Source: Bacillota bacterium (GTDB lineage: Bacteria; Bacillota; Clostridia; Acetivibrionales; DSM-1351). Taken from it: 48,054 bases of DNA. Of this stretch, positions 22,844-32,168 are shown piece after piece. The notes beneath the pieces are model-generated. The model saw only the letters and a program-made list of their open reading frames with translations. It was not told the origin of the DNA and did no database searches. Numbering within the stretch: the first letter of the stretch is position 1; every line of letters starts with the position of its first letter. Where the stretch lies: positions 1 to 48,054 of the forward strand of contig JAEZIB010000072.1 of NCBI GenBank assembly GCA_023416275.1, in the 5' to 3' direction. The position numbers and the translations under genes were made by a program.

Positions 22844-23275
22844 TTGTTTTATGGTGAGTACCAACATACAGTTGACCCAAAAGGTAGAGCAATCGTACCC
22901 TCAAAATTTCGAGAGGGCTTGGGAGACAAGTTCATAATAACAAAAGGACTTGACTGCTGTTTGTTTGCATACTCATTAGAAGAATGGACAAGTCTTGAAA
23001 ACAAACTAAAAACACTTCCATTTACAGATAAGGATGTACGTGCCTTTATTAGATTTTTCTTTTCTGGTGCAGCCGAGTGCGAGTTGGATAAGCAAGGAAG
23101 AATCCTTATACCACAAAATTTACGTGAATATGCAGCGCTCGAAAAGGACATATCTATAATTGGAGTTTCTTCAAGGGTTGAGATATGGGATAAGACAAAT
23201 TGGCAAAAATATAATAGCGATGACAACATAAGCGCTGATAAAATTGCAGAAAAAATGGCTATGCTAGGTATATAG
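22844..23275 (+). CDS. mraZ: Transcriptional regulator MraZ
   Basis: MraZ is a DNA-binding regulator of the dcw cluster, made of two SpoVT/AbrB-like swapped-hairpin halves and assembling into a ring. Both halves are visible: DPKGRAIVPSKFRE near the N terminus and DKQGRILIPQNLRE near residue 80. TTG 22844 is chosen because it gives MFYGEYQHTVD, the family start, and GAGGGGTG lies about 7 nt before it; the upstream GTG at 22835 lies in that SD. That gives 143 residues, the family norm. Its operator and promoter are directly upstream. Confidence 0.93.
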   Translation: MFYGEYQHTVDPKGRAIVPSKFREGLGDKFIITKGLDCCLFAYSLEEWTSLENKLKTLPFTDKDVRAFIRFFFSGAAECELDKQGRILIPQNLREYAALEKDISIIGVSSRVEIWDKTNWQKYNSDDNISADKIAEKMAMLGI

Positions 23276-23415
23276 CATAAATATAAATATATATGACGTT
23301 TGCCTCAACGAAGAAAGAGGTTCTCACAAAGCAGTGTGCTCTACACAATAAAATATAGTTTTTTGTGTTAGAAAACGGTTGGGAGGTTAGAAAAGAGAAA
23401 ACTTTGAGGTGTATA

Positions 23416-24357
23416 ATGGAATTTAAACATAAATCTGTATTGTTAGATGAGTGCATTGAATATTTAAATATAAATCCCGAAGGTGTTTATATTGACGGTA
23501 CTATTGGTGGGGCAGGACATTCATCTGAGATATACAGAAGATTAAATGCAAAGGGTTTGTTGATTGGTCTAGATCAAGATAGCTTTGCAGTTGAAACTTC
23601 TTCAAAACGCCTTAAGGAAATAAAAACAGAAGCAAGTTATAAAATAGTAAATACAAATTTTAAAAATATAAAAAAGACATGTGGAGAATTAGGAATTGCT
23701 GGAGTTGATGGTATACTGCTTGATTTGGGAGTTTCATCCCATCAGCTTGACGAAGCGTCCAGAGGCTTTAGTTATCAAAATGATGCACCATTAGATATGC
23801 GAATGGATAGAAGTTCAGAATTATCTGCATATCAAATAGTAAACGGATACTCTGAACAAGAAATATATTGTATTATTAGAGATTTTGGGGAAGAAAAATG
23901 GGCATCAAGAATTGCAAAATTTATAGTAGAAGCTAGAGCAATAAAACCGATTGATACAACTTTTGATTTGGTTGATGTTATCAAGAGGGCAGTTCCAAGT
24001 GCTGCCAGGCGTGATGGTCCACATCCTGCAAAGAGAACATTTCAGGCAATAAGAATTGCCGTAAATCATGAGTTGGATATATTAAATAATACTATAGAGG
24101 ATTGCGTATCATTACTGAAAAGTGGGGGGAGACTTTGTATAATAACATTTCATTCCCTAGAAGATAGAATTGTAAAAGTACAATATGGCAAGTATGTAAA
24201 TCCATGTACTTGTCCGCCTTCATTTCCGGTTTGTGTATGTGGAAAGAAGCCGGAAGCAGTATTAGTAAATAGAAAACCAATTGTTTCAACAGGTAAAGAG
24301 TTGGAGGATAACCCAAGGGCAAGAAGCGCTAAACTTAGGGTTTTACAAAAAATTTAG
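23416..24357 (+). CDS. rsmH: 16S rRNA (cytosine1402-N4)-methyltransferase
   Basis: RsmH (MraW) uses SAM to methylate N4 of C1402 in the 16S rRNA decoding region. Motifs: HKSVLLDECIEYL at the start, DGTIGGAGHSSEI (SAM site), GVDGILLDLGVSSHQLD, RGFSYQNDAPLDMRMD and the C-terminal ITFHSLEDRIVK and NPRARSAKLRVL. ATG 23416 has GAGGTG 4 nt upstream and gives 313 residues, normal for the family; the open frame upstream from 23365 lacks family similarity. mraZ lies 140 bp before it, and an unusual A-rich tandem array follows. Confidence 0.95.
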   Translation: MEFKHKSVLLDECIEYLNINPEGVYIDGTIGGAGHSSEIYRRLNAKGLLIGLDQDSFAVETSSKRLKEIKTEASYKIVNTNFKNIKKTCGELGIAGVDGILLDLGVSSHQLDEASRGFSYQNDAPLDMRMDRSSELSAYQIVNGYSEQEIYCIIRDFGEEKWASRIAKFIVEARAIKPIDTTFDLVDVIKRAVPSAARRDGPHPAKRTFQAIRIAVNHELDILNNTIEDCVSLLKSGGRLCIITFHSLEDRIVKVQYGKYVNPCTCPPSFPVCVCGKKPEAVLVNRKPIVSTGKELEDNPRARSAKLRVLQKI

Positions 24358-24413
24358 ATTGGTAATTTTGATTTAAAATATAAAAGCACTATAAAGGATT
24401 ATAACAAGGAATC

Positions 24414-24916
24414 ACACAAAAGATGAAAGCAAGTAATAACACAAAAGATGAAAGAGTAAGGTACACAAAAGAGGAAAAGCAAGTAACCACACAAAAGACG
24501 AAAAGCAAGTAAAAACACAAAAGAAGAAAAGCAACTAAGAAGACAAAAGATGAAAAGCAAGTAAAAACACAAAAGACAAAAAGTAAGTAACCAACAAAAG
24601 ATGAAAGTAAGTAAATTACACAAAAGACGAAAAGCAAGTAACCAGACAAAAGATGAAAGTAAGTAAACTACACAAAAGAAGAAGAGTAAGAAATCACACG
24701 AAAAATGAAAATGTAAGAAAAGTACACAGAAGAGTTAAAGCAAGTAACCAACAAAAGATGAAAGTAAGTAAACTACACAAAAGAAGAGTAAGAAATCACA
24801 CGAAAAATGTAAATGTAAGAAGTACACAGAAGAGTTAAAGCAAGTAACCAGACAAAAGATGAAAGTTAGTAAACTACACAAAATAAGAAGAGCAAGAAAC
24901 CACACAAAAGATGAAT
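24414..24916 (+). repeat. A/G-rich minisatellite, about 20 units of about 26 bp
   Basis: Units follow the pattern ACACAAAAGATGAAAAGCAA then GTAACC, 23-28 bp each, without spacers. A higher-order block of four units is repeated: 24644-24749, 24750-24849 and a partial third to 24901. The + strand is almost free of T and C, so the transcript would be unstructured. Most units carry ATG and TAA, and in many the short frame ATG-AAA-AGC-AAG-TAA is present. The array takes up most of the 656-bp gap between rsmH and ftsL. ORFs within it on both strands are artefacts of the repeat. Confidence 0.92.
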
Positions 24917-25013
24917 GCTTGTACAATGAAAAGATTAATTTAAGAAGTTAAAAGACAGAGAGAAAAAACACACAGGAAAAGTGGAATAATATATTTTGAC
25001 AGGAGTGATATAG

Positions 25014-25505
25014 GTGGCGTCTACCAATAATAAGTATGTATATGGATCTGTAGCAGAAAATATAGATAATGATATATATGATCCCTATGAGGAAAACGTT
25101 GTACTCAAGTCAAAAAAAGTAGCAAGGAATAATAAAAAGATTAAAACTAAAATTACTTTTTGTATACTAACCATTTTTAGTTTGTGTGCTCTGACTATGT
25201 TTAAATATGCTCAAATAAGTCAATTGAGTTTCGATAACAATAAACTGACTAAGCAATATTTGGAAATCCAGAATAATAACCAATTGCTCTCAATAGAAAT
25301 TCAAAATGCTAAGAGCTTAAAAAATATTAGAGAAGTAGCCGAAAATAATTTACATATGCATAAACCTAATAAGAGTCAGATTATATATGTTGAAGTGCCA
25401 AAAGAAGATGTCACAAAGACTGCAAATAAAGAAGAGTCAAAGCTTATTACTTTTATTGGGGATGCAAAAGCTGGTTTTAAAGAGCTATTAAGTATATTTT
25501 CATAA
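25014..25505 (+). CDS. ftsL: FtsL-like cell division protein
   Basis: FtsL is a bitopic protein that, with DivIC/FtsB and DivIB/FtsQ, activates septal peptidoglycan synthesis. This 163-residue protein has a charged cytoplasmic N terminus, one membrane helix (about 46-66, TFCILTIFSLCALTMFKYA) and an extracellular coiled-coil segment (about 70-110), the FtsL plan; its position between rsmH and the class B PBP supports this better than its low sequence conservation. It starts at GTG 25014, with AGGAG 8 nt upstream. A Lys/Glu-rich tail extends beyond the usual length. Confidence 0.8.
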   Translation: MASTNNKYVYGSVAENIDNDIYDPYEENVVLKSKKVARNNKKIKTKITFCILTIFSLCALTMFKYAQISQLSFDNNKLTKQYLEIQNNNQLLSIEIQNAKSLKNIREVAENNLHMHKPNKSQIIYVEVPKEDVTKTANKEESKLITFIGDAKAGFKELLSIFS

Positions 25506-25554
25506 AAACAAATCATAAATTTAGAAAAACCATTAAATTATAAATTTTTCATTG

Positions 25555-25598
25555 ACTATAGATTATATTAATACGAAATATAAAGTCTATAGTTTTTT
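25555..25598 (+). terminator. Terminator between ftsL and the PBP gene
   Basis: ACTATAGA-TTATATT pairs with AATATAA-AG-TCTATAGT (25555-25593, about 15 bp with a small bulge), followed by TTTTTT. The PBP gene downstream therefore probably also has its own promoter, as expected if it is sporulation-controlled; I cannot place that promoter with confidence in 25599-25700. Confidence 0.75.
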
Positions 25599-25717
25599 CA
25601 TATGTATTAGTTGTGTACACACTTAAATTATTTGCCAATTTAGGTGATAATAAAATTTGAAAATAATAAATATTATTTATAGAGAATTTAATTGTTTATA
25701 ATGTGGGAGGGATATCT

Positions 25718-27916
25718 TTGGCAGGTCCAAATATTAAACTTAAGAAAAGGCTTCTATGGGTACTGGCTATTTTTACTCTCTGTACAGTATGCCTAGTTGT
25801 TAGAATTGCATGGATTCAGATTGCCAATGGACAGGAATATCAACAAAAGGCGTTTGAACAGCAAACCAGTAATAGAACTATCAGCCCTAAAAGAGGTACT
25901 ATATATGATAGAAATATGGAACCTCTTGCTGTCAGCGGATCTGTTGAAACCATCAGCTGTAGCCCACAAGTAATTAAAAAACAACCAAAGCTTGATGTTG
26001 ACAAGATATCAACTGAGTTGGCAACTATTCTCGAAATGGACAAAGAGAGTATTAAGAAAAAGTTGACAAAATCTTCAAGGTACGAGCTTATAAAGAAGAA
26101 GGTTGATAAAGAAATTGGCTTAAAGGTCAGACAATGGAAAAAAGATAACGAAATTGACGGTATATATGTAGATGAGGATACTAAAAGATTTTATCCAAAC
26201 AGTAATTTAGCAGCTCATATTATTGGCTTTACAAATATTGATAACGATGGACTTGATGGCGTAGAGAAGATGATGGAAAAGTATCTTAAGGGCGTGCCCG
26301 GCAAGATATTAAGTGAAGTTGATGCCAGTGGTGTTGAGCTGAGCATGGGTCAGGAACAATATATACAGCCTCAGGATGGAAATGATGTCGTATTAACGAT
26401 AGACGAAACTATTCAGTATTTTGCAGAAAAGACCTTAGAAAAAGCTATAGCAGATAATAATGTCTTAAATGGTGCTACCGCGATAGTTATGGATCCGCGA
26501 AATGGAGAAATACTGGCATTGGCATCAAAACCTGATTTTGATTTAAACAACCCTAGAGCGGCTCCTTCTGGTGTTGATAAAGCCAAATGGACCGGAACTT
26601 CCATAGAGGATGTCCAGTATCTTCAAAAAACAGTTTGGAGAAATAAAGCAGTTGTTGATACATATGAGCCGGGTTCCACCTTTAAGCCTATAACATCTGC
26701 TGCAGGTCTTGAAGAAGGAATGATAACAGCCGATACGCAGGTTACAGATGCAACAGTTAAGGTGGGTGGTTGGAATATTGACTGTTGGAAACCCAATGCA
26801 CATCTTCATGAAACCTTCAGAGAGGGTGTCTATAACTCGTGCAATCCAGTATTTGTTAGACTTGCGCAAAAATTAGGTATAGATAAATTTTATAGCTATG
26901 TTAGAGGTTTTGGTTTTTACAAAAAAACTGGTATTGATCTTCCGGGTGAAGCCAGCAGTATCATTCATACAAAACCTACAGAAATAGATATGTGTACGGC
27001 GTCCTTTGGTCAGCGTTTTCAAATTACACCTATTCAGCTTATTCAGGCATATGGTGCTATCGCAAACGGGGGAGAGCTCATAACTCCACATGTAGTAAAA
27101 GAGGTAATAGATAGCTCAGGAAACGTAATAAAAAGATACGAGCCTAACGTTGTAAGAAGGGTCATATCAAAGCAGACATCAGAAACTATTTTAGATATTT
27201 TACGTGGTGTTGTAGATGTTGGAACTGGTAAAAATGCAAGGGTACCTGGATATAAAATCGGCGGGAAGACTGGAACATCTGAAACAATTAAAAATGAAAC
27301 CATTATTGCCACCGGAAAATTTGACAGGTATATTGCTTCATTTGCTGCTATTGCACCAACTGACAATCCTTCAATTTGTGTTTTGGTTATTTTGGATTAT
27401 CCTGACCAATTCTATCATGGCGGAGGTATGATAGTAGCTCCTATTGTAGGAAAGCTAATAGATGAAATTTTAACATACCAAGGAGTGGAAAAGGAATATT
27501 CAGAGGAAGATAAGAAAATTTTAAAGAAGGAAGTACAAGTGCCTGATGTAAAGGGGAAGACTTTAGAAGAAGCAATAAAAATGTTGAAACAGAATAAGCT
27601 TGAGTATAAAATAGAAGGAAGCAATAAGGATATGAAGGCGGTTGTTGAGGCGCAAACACCTAAATCCTCTGCATTAATAATTGAAAATTCATTAGTTGTA
27701 TTATATACTTATAAGCCTGAAAGTGAGGCTACGGCTACTGTACCGGATGTGAAAGACAAGACTGTATACGAAGCTACACAAGCATTTAAGTCAGTTGGAC
27801 TAAATATCCGCATAAATGGTACTGGTACTGCTGTCAGTCAGGATAAAGAAGCAGGTAAGGTTATTACAAAGGGAACTGTAGTTGAGGTTATGTTTAGAAA
27901 CGTAGTTTCAGACTAA
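25718..27916 (+). CDS. spoVD: Class B penicillin-binding protein with two PASTA domains (SpoVD/PBP2X type)
   Basis: A DD-transpeptidase that cross-links peptidoglycan outside the membrane. Layout from the TTG at 25718: one membrane helix (about 12-33), PBP dimerisation domain (about 50-200), transpeptidase domain with S320-T-F-K323 (EPGSTFKPI), the SCN motif near 372 and KTG in GGKTGTSE near 515, then two PASTA domains (VPDVKGKTLEEA and VPDVKDKTVYEA). The 732 residues fit SpoVD or PBP2X-like proteins. The SD GGGAGG (25705-25710) selects TTG 25718 over the GTG at 25703. The cluster also has a SEDS partner at 32169. Whether it serves vegetative division or the spore cortex cannot be decided here. 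Confidence 0.9.
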   Translation: MAGPNIKLKKRLLWVLAIFTLCTVCLVVRIAWIQIANGQEYQQKAFEQQTSNRTISPKRGTIYDRNMEPLAVSGSVETISCSPQVIKKQPKLDVDKISTELATILEMDKESIKKKLTKSSRYELIKKKVDKEIGLKVRQWKKDNEIDGIYVDEDTKRFYPNSNLAAHIIGFTNIDNDGLDGVEKMMEKYLKGVPGKILSEVDASGVELSMGQEQYIQPQDGNDVVLTIDETIQYFAEKTLEKAIADNNVLNGATAIVMDPRNGEILALASKPDFDLNNPRAAPSGVDKAKWTGTSIEDVQYLQKTVWRNKAVVDTYEPGSTFKPITSAAGLEEGMITADTQVTDATVKVGGWNIDCWKPNAHLHETFREGVYNSCNPVFVRLAQKLGIDKFYSYVRGFGFYKKTGIDLPGEASSIIHTKPTEIDMCTASFGQRFQITPIQLIQAYGAIANGGELITPHVVKEVIDSSGNVIKRYEPNVVRRVISKQTSETILDILRGVVDVGTGKNARVPGYKIGGKTGTSETIKNETIIATGKFDRYIASFAAIAPTDNPSICVLVILDYPDQFYHGGGMIVAPIVGKLIDEILTYQGVEKEYSEEDKKILKKEVQVPDVKGKTLEEAIKMLKQNKLEYKIEGSNKDMKAVVEAQTPKSSALIIENSLVVLYTYKPESEATATVPDVKDKTVYEATQAFKSVGLNIRINGTGTAVSQDKEAGKVITKGTVVEVMFRNVVSD

Positions 27917-27922
27917 TTTAGC

Positions 27923-28079
27923 TTATGACGCCTAGATTAAAAATGAAATTTTGAGATTGTAGAAAAATTTCATTACAACAACTGCATGTAAGCGAGGCTG
28001 GAGATGTTTTCACCGCCAGAAAACCAAAGCGTTACCTGCCACCTATAGAAATGGAGGACATTTTCTTGACTCGTTATAA
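27923..28079 (-). repeat. 157-bp dispersed element, inverted full copy C
   Basis: Read on the - strand it starts TTATAACGAGTCAAGAAAAT and ends GGCGTCATAA, matching copies A and D along the whole length, including the GCTTTGGTTTT and CTCGCTTACA blocks. One terminal repeat has a single change. It fills most of the 314-bp gap between the PBP gene and murE; 28080-28217 is AT-rich with nothing else recognised. Confidence 0.88.
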
Positions 28080-28230
28080 TTAAATATATTAGTAATAGGG
28101 TAATAATCGATTCGAGTTGTATTATAAAAATATTTCAAAGTTAATTAATAAGTTACTAAAAATTATTTAAAAATACTGAGAAAAGTGGAAATAATTTATG
28201 TAAGTAATAGTATATTGGGAGGTGTATTAA

Positions 28231-29697
28231 TTGCTGCTTCGTGAATTAATTAAAAGTTTAGAAATAAAAAGTGTGCAAGGAAGTTTGGATATAAATATTG
28301 AGGGTATTGCTTATGACTCCAGGAAGACAAGACAGGATGCATTGTTTGTATGTATAGATGGAACGGTGGTTGATGGACATATGTACATATCTGATGCTAT
28401 TGAAAATGGAACAAAGGCATTTTTAGTTCAAAAGCATGTAGAAGCTCCGGAAGGTATTACAGTTGTGGAAATTGAGGATACCAGATATGGGTTGGCCTGT
28501 GTTGCCGATGCATTTTTCGGGCATCCCTCACAAAAAATTAATTTAGTGGGTATTACAGGTACAAAAGGAAAAACAACCACATCATATATGGTTAAGTCAA
28601 TTCTTCAAGCAGCAGAGCATAAAATAGGATTAATAGGTACTGTTGCAAATTTAATTGGAGACGAGATATTATATGCTACAAGAACTACACCTGAATCCTT
28701 TGATTTACAAGGCCTTTTTAGTGAAATGGTGGAGAAAAAAGTAGATAGTGCCGTTATAGAGGTTTCTTCACAGGGATTGGAGTTGCATAGAGTAGCAAAA
28801 TGTGATTTCGATATTGGAGTATTTACTAATTTCTCAAGAGATCATATAGGACCTAAAGAGCATGCAACTTTAGAGGATTATTTTAATGCAAAGGCAAAAC
28901 TATTTAGTATGTGCAAGCAGGCAGTTATAAATATTGACAGTGAGCATGGCAAAAAAATGGCAGAGTTAGCGAATTGCAAGGTTTTTACTTACGGAATGTG
29001 TGAAAATGCTGATATTAGAGCCACAGATATAATCAAGGAAACAGAATATACTTCCTTTTATCTTACATCTCCATGGGGTAACACAAATATTAAAACAAAC
29101 CTACAAGGCAATTTTAATATTTATAATTCACTTGCAGCAATAGGCTCCTGCTGTTTAATACCGGGAATAACATTGGAGCATGTAAAAATAGGACTTATGA
29201 ATGTTAATGTACCGGGCAGAATGGAAACGGTTCCTACTGATGGGAACTATTCTGTGTTGATAGATTATGCACATACACCAGATAGCTTGGAAAAGGTGCT
29301 TTCAACGGTTAAGGAATTTGCAAAGGGCAGAGTAGTTAGTTTATTTGGCTGCGGTGGCGACAGAGACGCAGGAAAAAGACCTCAGATGGGTGAAATTTCA
29401 GGAACTATTGCCGATTTTTCAATAATAACCTCCGATAATCCCAGAACAGAGGAGCCGGAAAAAATTATTAATGATATTGAGGCAGGTATTACTAAAACAA
29501 ACGGGAAATATATAAAAATAACAGATAGAAGGCAAGCAATTAAGTATGCACTTGAAAAAGTGCAAGATGGAGATATAATTATTTTGGCAGGTAAGGGACA
29601 TGAAACTTATCAGCAGTTTAAAGATAAAACAGTACATTTTGATGAACGAGAAGTAGTAGATGAATTGCTGGTGGAGCTTGGAAGGAGAAAAAAATGA
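28231..29697 (+). CDS. murE: UDP-MurNAc-tripeptide synthetase MurE (meso-DAP type)
   Basis: MurE adds the third amino acid to UDP-MurNAc-L-Ala-D-Glu in the cytoplasm. Mur ligase P-loop GITGTKGKTTTS at about residue 108-119; three-domain layout over 488 residues. DNPRTEEP near 397 is the motif linked to meso-diaminopimelate rather than lysine. TTG start at 28231 with GGGAGGTG 7 nt upstream. Its stop overlaps the murF start by ATGA, so the two are translationally coupled. Confidence 0.96.
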   Translation: MLLRELIKSLEIKSVQGSLDINIEGIAYDSRKTRQDALFVCIDGTVVDGHMYISDAIENGTKAFLVQKHVEAPEGITVVEIEDTRYGLACVADAFFGHPSQKINLVGITGTKGKTTTSYMVKSILQAAEHKIGLIGTVANLIGDEILYATRTTPESFDLQGLFSEMVEKKVDSAVIEVSSQGLELHRVAKCDFDIGVFTNFSRDHIGPKEHATLEDYFNAKAKLFSMCKQAVINIDSEHGKKMAELANCKVFTYGMCENADIRATDIIKETEYTSFYLTSPWGNTNIKTNLQGNFNIYNSLAAIGSCCLIPGITLEHVKIGLMNVNVPGRMETVPTDGNYSVLIDYAHTPDSLEKVLSTVKEFAKGRVVSLFGCGGDRDAGKRPQMGEISGTIADFSIITSDNPRTEEPEKIINDIEAGITKTNGKYIKITDRRQAIKYALEKVQDGDIIILAGKGHETYQQFKDKTVHFDEREVVDELLVELGRRKK

Positions 29698-31085
29698 TTT
29701 CTTTTGACTGTGCAGAATTAGCTAAAGCTGTGAATGGAAAGCTATTGTGGGGAAAAGCTGAACAAGTATTTTCAGGTATCACAACAGATTCCAGAAAAGT
29801 AACTAAAGGCAATCTGTTCATTCCATTGGTGGGTGAGCGCTTTGATGGACATGATTATATTGAGCATTGTTTTAATAGTGGAGTAGCAGTTTGCTTGACA
29901 CAAAAAACCGTTCCGCAGTATGATAATGCTTCTGCCATTTTAGTTGATGATACCGCAAAAGCTTTGAGAGACCTTGCTGCATGGTACAGGAGAAAACATA
30001 ATATACCTGTAGTTGGCATTACTGGTAGTGTGGGCAAGACAAGTACAAAGGATATGATTGCTTGTGTGTTATCTAAACAATATGAAATTCTAAAGACACA
30101 GGGTAATTTTAACAACGAGATTGGGTTACCATTAACACTGCTACAGCTGGATAAAAAGCATGAAATGGCAGTTATAGAAATGGGTATGAGTGGCTTTGGT
30201 GAAATTAGCAGACTTACTGCGATTGCTCAGCCACAAATAGCTGTTATAACTAATATTGGAGTGTCTCACATAGAGAAGCTAGGTTCTCAGCAGGGAATTT
30301 TAAAAGCTAAGCTGGAGATTTTGGAAGGGTTAAGTCCTGATGGTTTAGTTGTACTAAATGGCGATGACCCCTTACTAAGAGGTATTGAGGGCAGCTTGAA
30401 GCATAAGACTGTTTATTATGGAATGGAAAGTGGACTAGATTATATTGCACAGGACTACCAGTCATTGGGAGAGTTGGGAACTCAGTTCAGCATTAAGCTG
30501 GAGGGGCAAACTCACAAGGTTTCAATTCCTGTGCCTGGTATTCATAATGTCTATAATGCTCTCGCAGCAATAGCTGTTGGAACGGAAATGAAAATACCAA
30601 TGAATACTATAATTGAGGGTATAGGATCATATAGCCCTGGAAATATGAGACAGAACATAATTTCCGTTAGTGGTATCAAAATTATTAATGATGCTTATAA
30701 TGCCAGTCCTCAATCAATGCAGGCGGCAATAAATGTATTAGAAGAGCTTTGTTCTAAAACAAGGGGTATAGCAGTTCTTGGTGATATGCTTGAAATGGGG
30801 GATATGGCCAGCGAGCTTCATTATTCTGTAGGAAGCTTTATTAAGGACAAAAAAATTGATTACCTGATAACAATCGGTAAGGCATCAAAAAGCATAATGG
30901 AGGCAGTAGCTGAATCAGGCAATCAGAAAATAATATTACAACATTTTGAAAACAACAAGGATGCACTTAAATATATCTTTAGTATTATCAGACAAGGGGA
31001 TTATATTCTGATAAAAGGCTCAAGAGGAATGAAGATGGAAGAGATTGCTAATGATATTTTAAACTCTGAGGCAGTGATTCCATAA
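29694..31085 (+). CDS. murF: UDP-MurNAc-tripeptide--D-Ala-D-Ala ligase
   Basis: MurF adds D-Ala-D-Ala to complete the cytoplasmic pentapeptide precursor. P-loop GITGSVGKTSTKDM near residue 108; NFNNEIGLPLTLL and INDAYNASPQSM are typical MurF motifs. The 463-residue length is normal. ATG 29694 overlaps the murE stop by 4 bp; SD GGAGA in the murE 3' end. mraY follows 22 bp later. Confidence 0.96.
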   Translation: MISFDCAELAKAVNGKLLWGKAEQVFSGITTDSRKVTKGNLFIPLVGERFDGHDYIEHCFNSGVAVCLTQKTVPQYDNASAILVDDTAKALRDLAAWYRRKHNIPVVGITGSVGKTSTKDMIACVLSKQYEILKTQGNFNNEIGLPLTLLQLDKKHEMAVIEMGMSGFGEISRLTAIAQPQIAVITNIGVSHIEKLGSQQGILKAKLEILEGLSPDGLVVLNGDDPLLRGIEGSLKHKTVYYGMESGLDYIAQDYQSLGELGTQFSIKLEGQTHKVSIPVPGIHNVYNALAAIAVGTEMKIPMNTIIEGIGSYSPGNMRQNIISVSGIKIINDAYNASPQSMQAAINVLEELCSKTRGIAVLGDMLEMGDMASELHYSVGSFIKDKKIDYLITIGKASKSIMEAVAESGNQKIILQHFENNKDALKYIFSIIRQGDYILIKGSRGMKMEEIANDILNSEAVIP

Positions 31086-31107
31086 TAATAAACAGGGGGA
31101 AGTTGTA

Positions 31108-32094
31108 TTGCTTACTTTTTCATTAACATCTGAACATATATTGGCCTTTGCGGCTGCGTTTGTATTGGCTCTTATTGCAGGGCCTATTTGTATTCCGTTT
31201 TTAAGAAGATTGAAATTTGGACAGACAGTGAGAGATGATGGGCCTCAAACTCATTTAAAAAAAATGGGGACACCAACAATTGGAGGACTAATTTTTTTAA
31301 TACCTATAACATTAGTAGCTCTTTATTATTCGCAGAGGTATCCTGCAATAATACCTATATTAATAGCAACATTAGGTTTTGCTGTTGTTGGTTTTGTAGA
31401 TGACTTTATAAAAATAGTCAAAAAGAGAAAAGATGGACTATATGCAGGGCAAAAGACATTTATGCAGTTGATAGTATGTGTTGCATTTGCATTTTATGTG
31501 ATGAGGTATACAGATGCAGGAACATCAATTGTAATACCTTTTACAAGCATTATTATTCAGCCGTGGTTATACTTTCTGTTCATAGTGGCATTTATGTATT
31601 TTTTCTCTAATGCAGTTAATCTTACAGATGGCTTAGATGGTCTATGTGCAGGAGTTACGCTTGTGGTTGCAATATTTTTTACAATTTATTCACTGACAAA
31701 TGCTGAGTTGGGATATATTAAAGTATTTTCAGCGGCAATAGCCGGTGGATGCCTTGGTTTTCTGGCATTTAACATTCATCCCGCAAAGGTTTTTATGGGG
31801 GATACTGGTAGTTTGGCGCTAGGCGGAGCATTAACAGCTATTGTAGTTATGATGCGTATTCCACTAATATTAGTAATAGTTGGAGGTATATATTTAATTG
31901 AAGCTGTCTCGGTTATTTTGCAGGTGGCCTCTTTTAAATTAACTGGAAAACGTATATTTAAAATGGCTCCTATCCATCACCATTTTGAATTGATGGGTTG
32001 GAAGGAAACAAAGGTAGTTGCAGTTTTCATATTTGTAACTGTTATACTATCTATTGTATCCCTTGTTGTTCTAGGAGTAGGTAATAACATTTAA
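31108..32094 (+). CDS. mraY: Phospho-MurNAc-pentapeptide transferase
   Basis: MraY makes lipid I by moving phospho-MurNAc-pentapeptide to undecaprenyl phosphate. It has about ten helices over 328 residues. Motifs: GDTGSLALGG, catalytic Asp-rich VGFVDDFIKI, SNAVNLTDGLDGLCAG and MAPIHHHFELMGWKE. TTG start at 31108 after AGGGGGA, about 8 nt upstream. murD usually follows mraY but here only 74 bp separate it from the SEDS gene. Confidence 0.96.
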   Translation: MLTFSLTSEHILAFAAAFVLALIAGPICIPFLRRLKFGQTVRDDGPQTHLKKMGTPTIGGLIFLIPITLVALYYSQRYPAIIPILIATLGFAVVGFVDDFIKIVKKRKDGLYAGQKTFMQLIVCVAFAFYVMRYTDAGTSIVIPFTSIIIQPWLYFLFIVAFMYFFSNAVNLTDGLDGLCAGVTLVVAIFFTIYSLTNAELGYIKVFSAAIAGGCLGFLAFNIHPAKVFMGDTGSLALGGALTAIVVMMRIPLILVIVGGIYLIEAVSVILQVASFKLTGKRIFKMAPIHHHFELMGWKETKVVAVFIFVTVILSIVSLVVLGVGNNI

Positions 32095-32168
32095 GAATTA
32101 ATGGAAATCTATTTACATATAATCAAAATATATGTACGGGTAACAAGTTTAAAAACTGGAGGAAATTA

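Noticed and set aside
24653..24838. Basic 61-residue + strand protein, and hydrophobic Cys/Phe-rich - strand proteins in the minisatellite
   Set aside because: They are translations of the 26-bp repeat, have no SD, and exist only because the array is poor in certain stops.
24414..24916. CRISPR array
   Set aside because: Units are contiguous with no unique spacers, vary in length from 23 to 28 bp, and no cas genes are near; it is a minisatellite.
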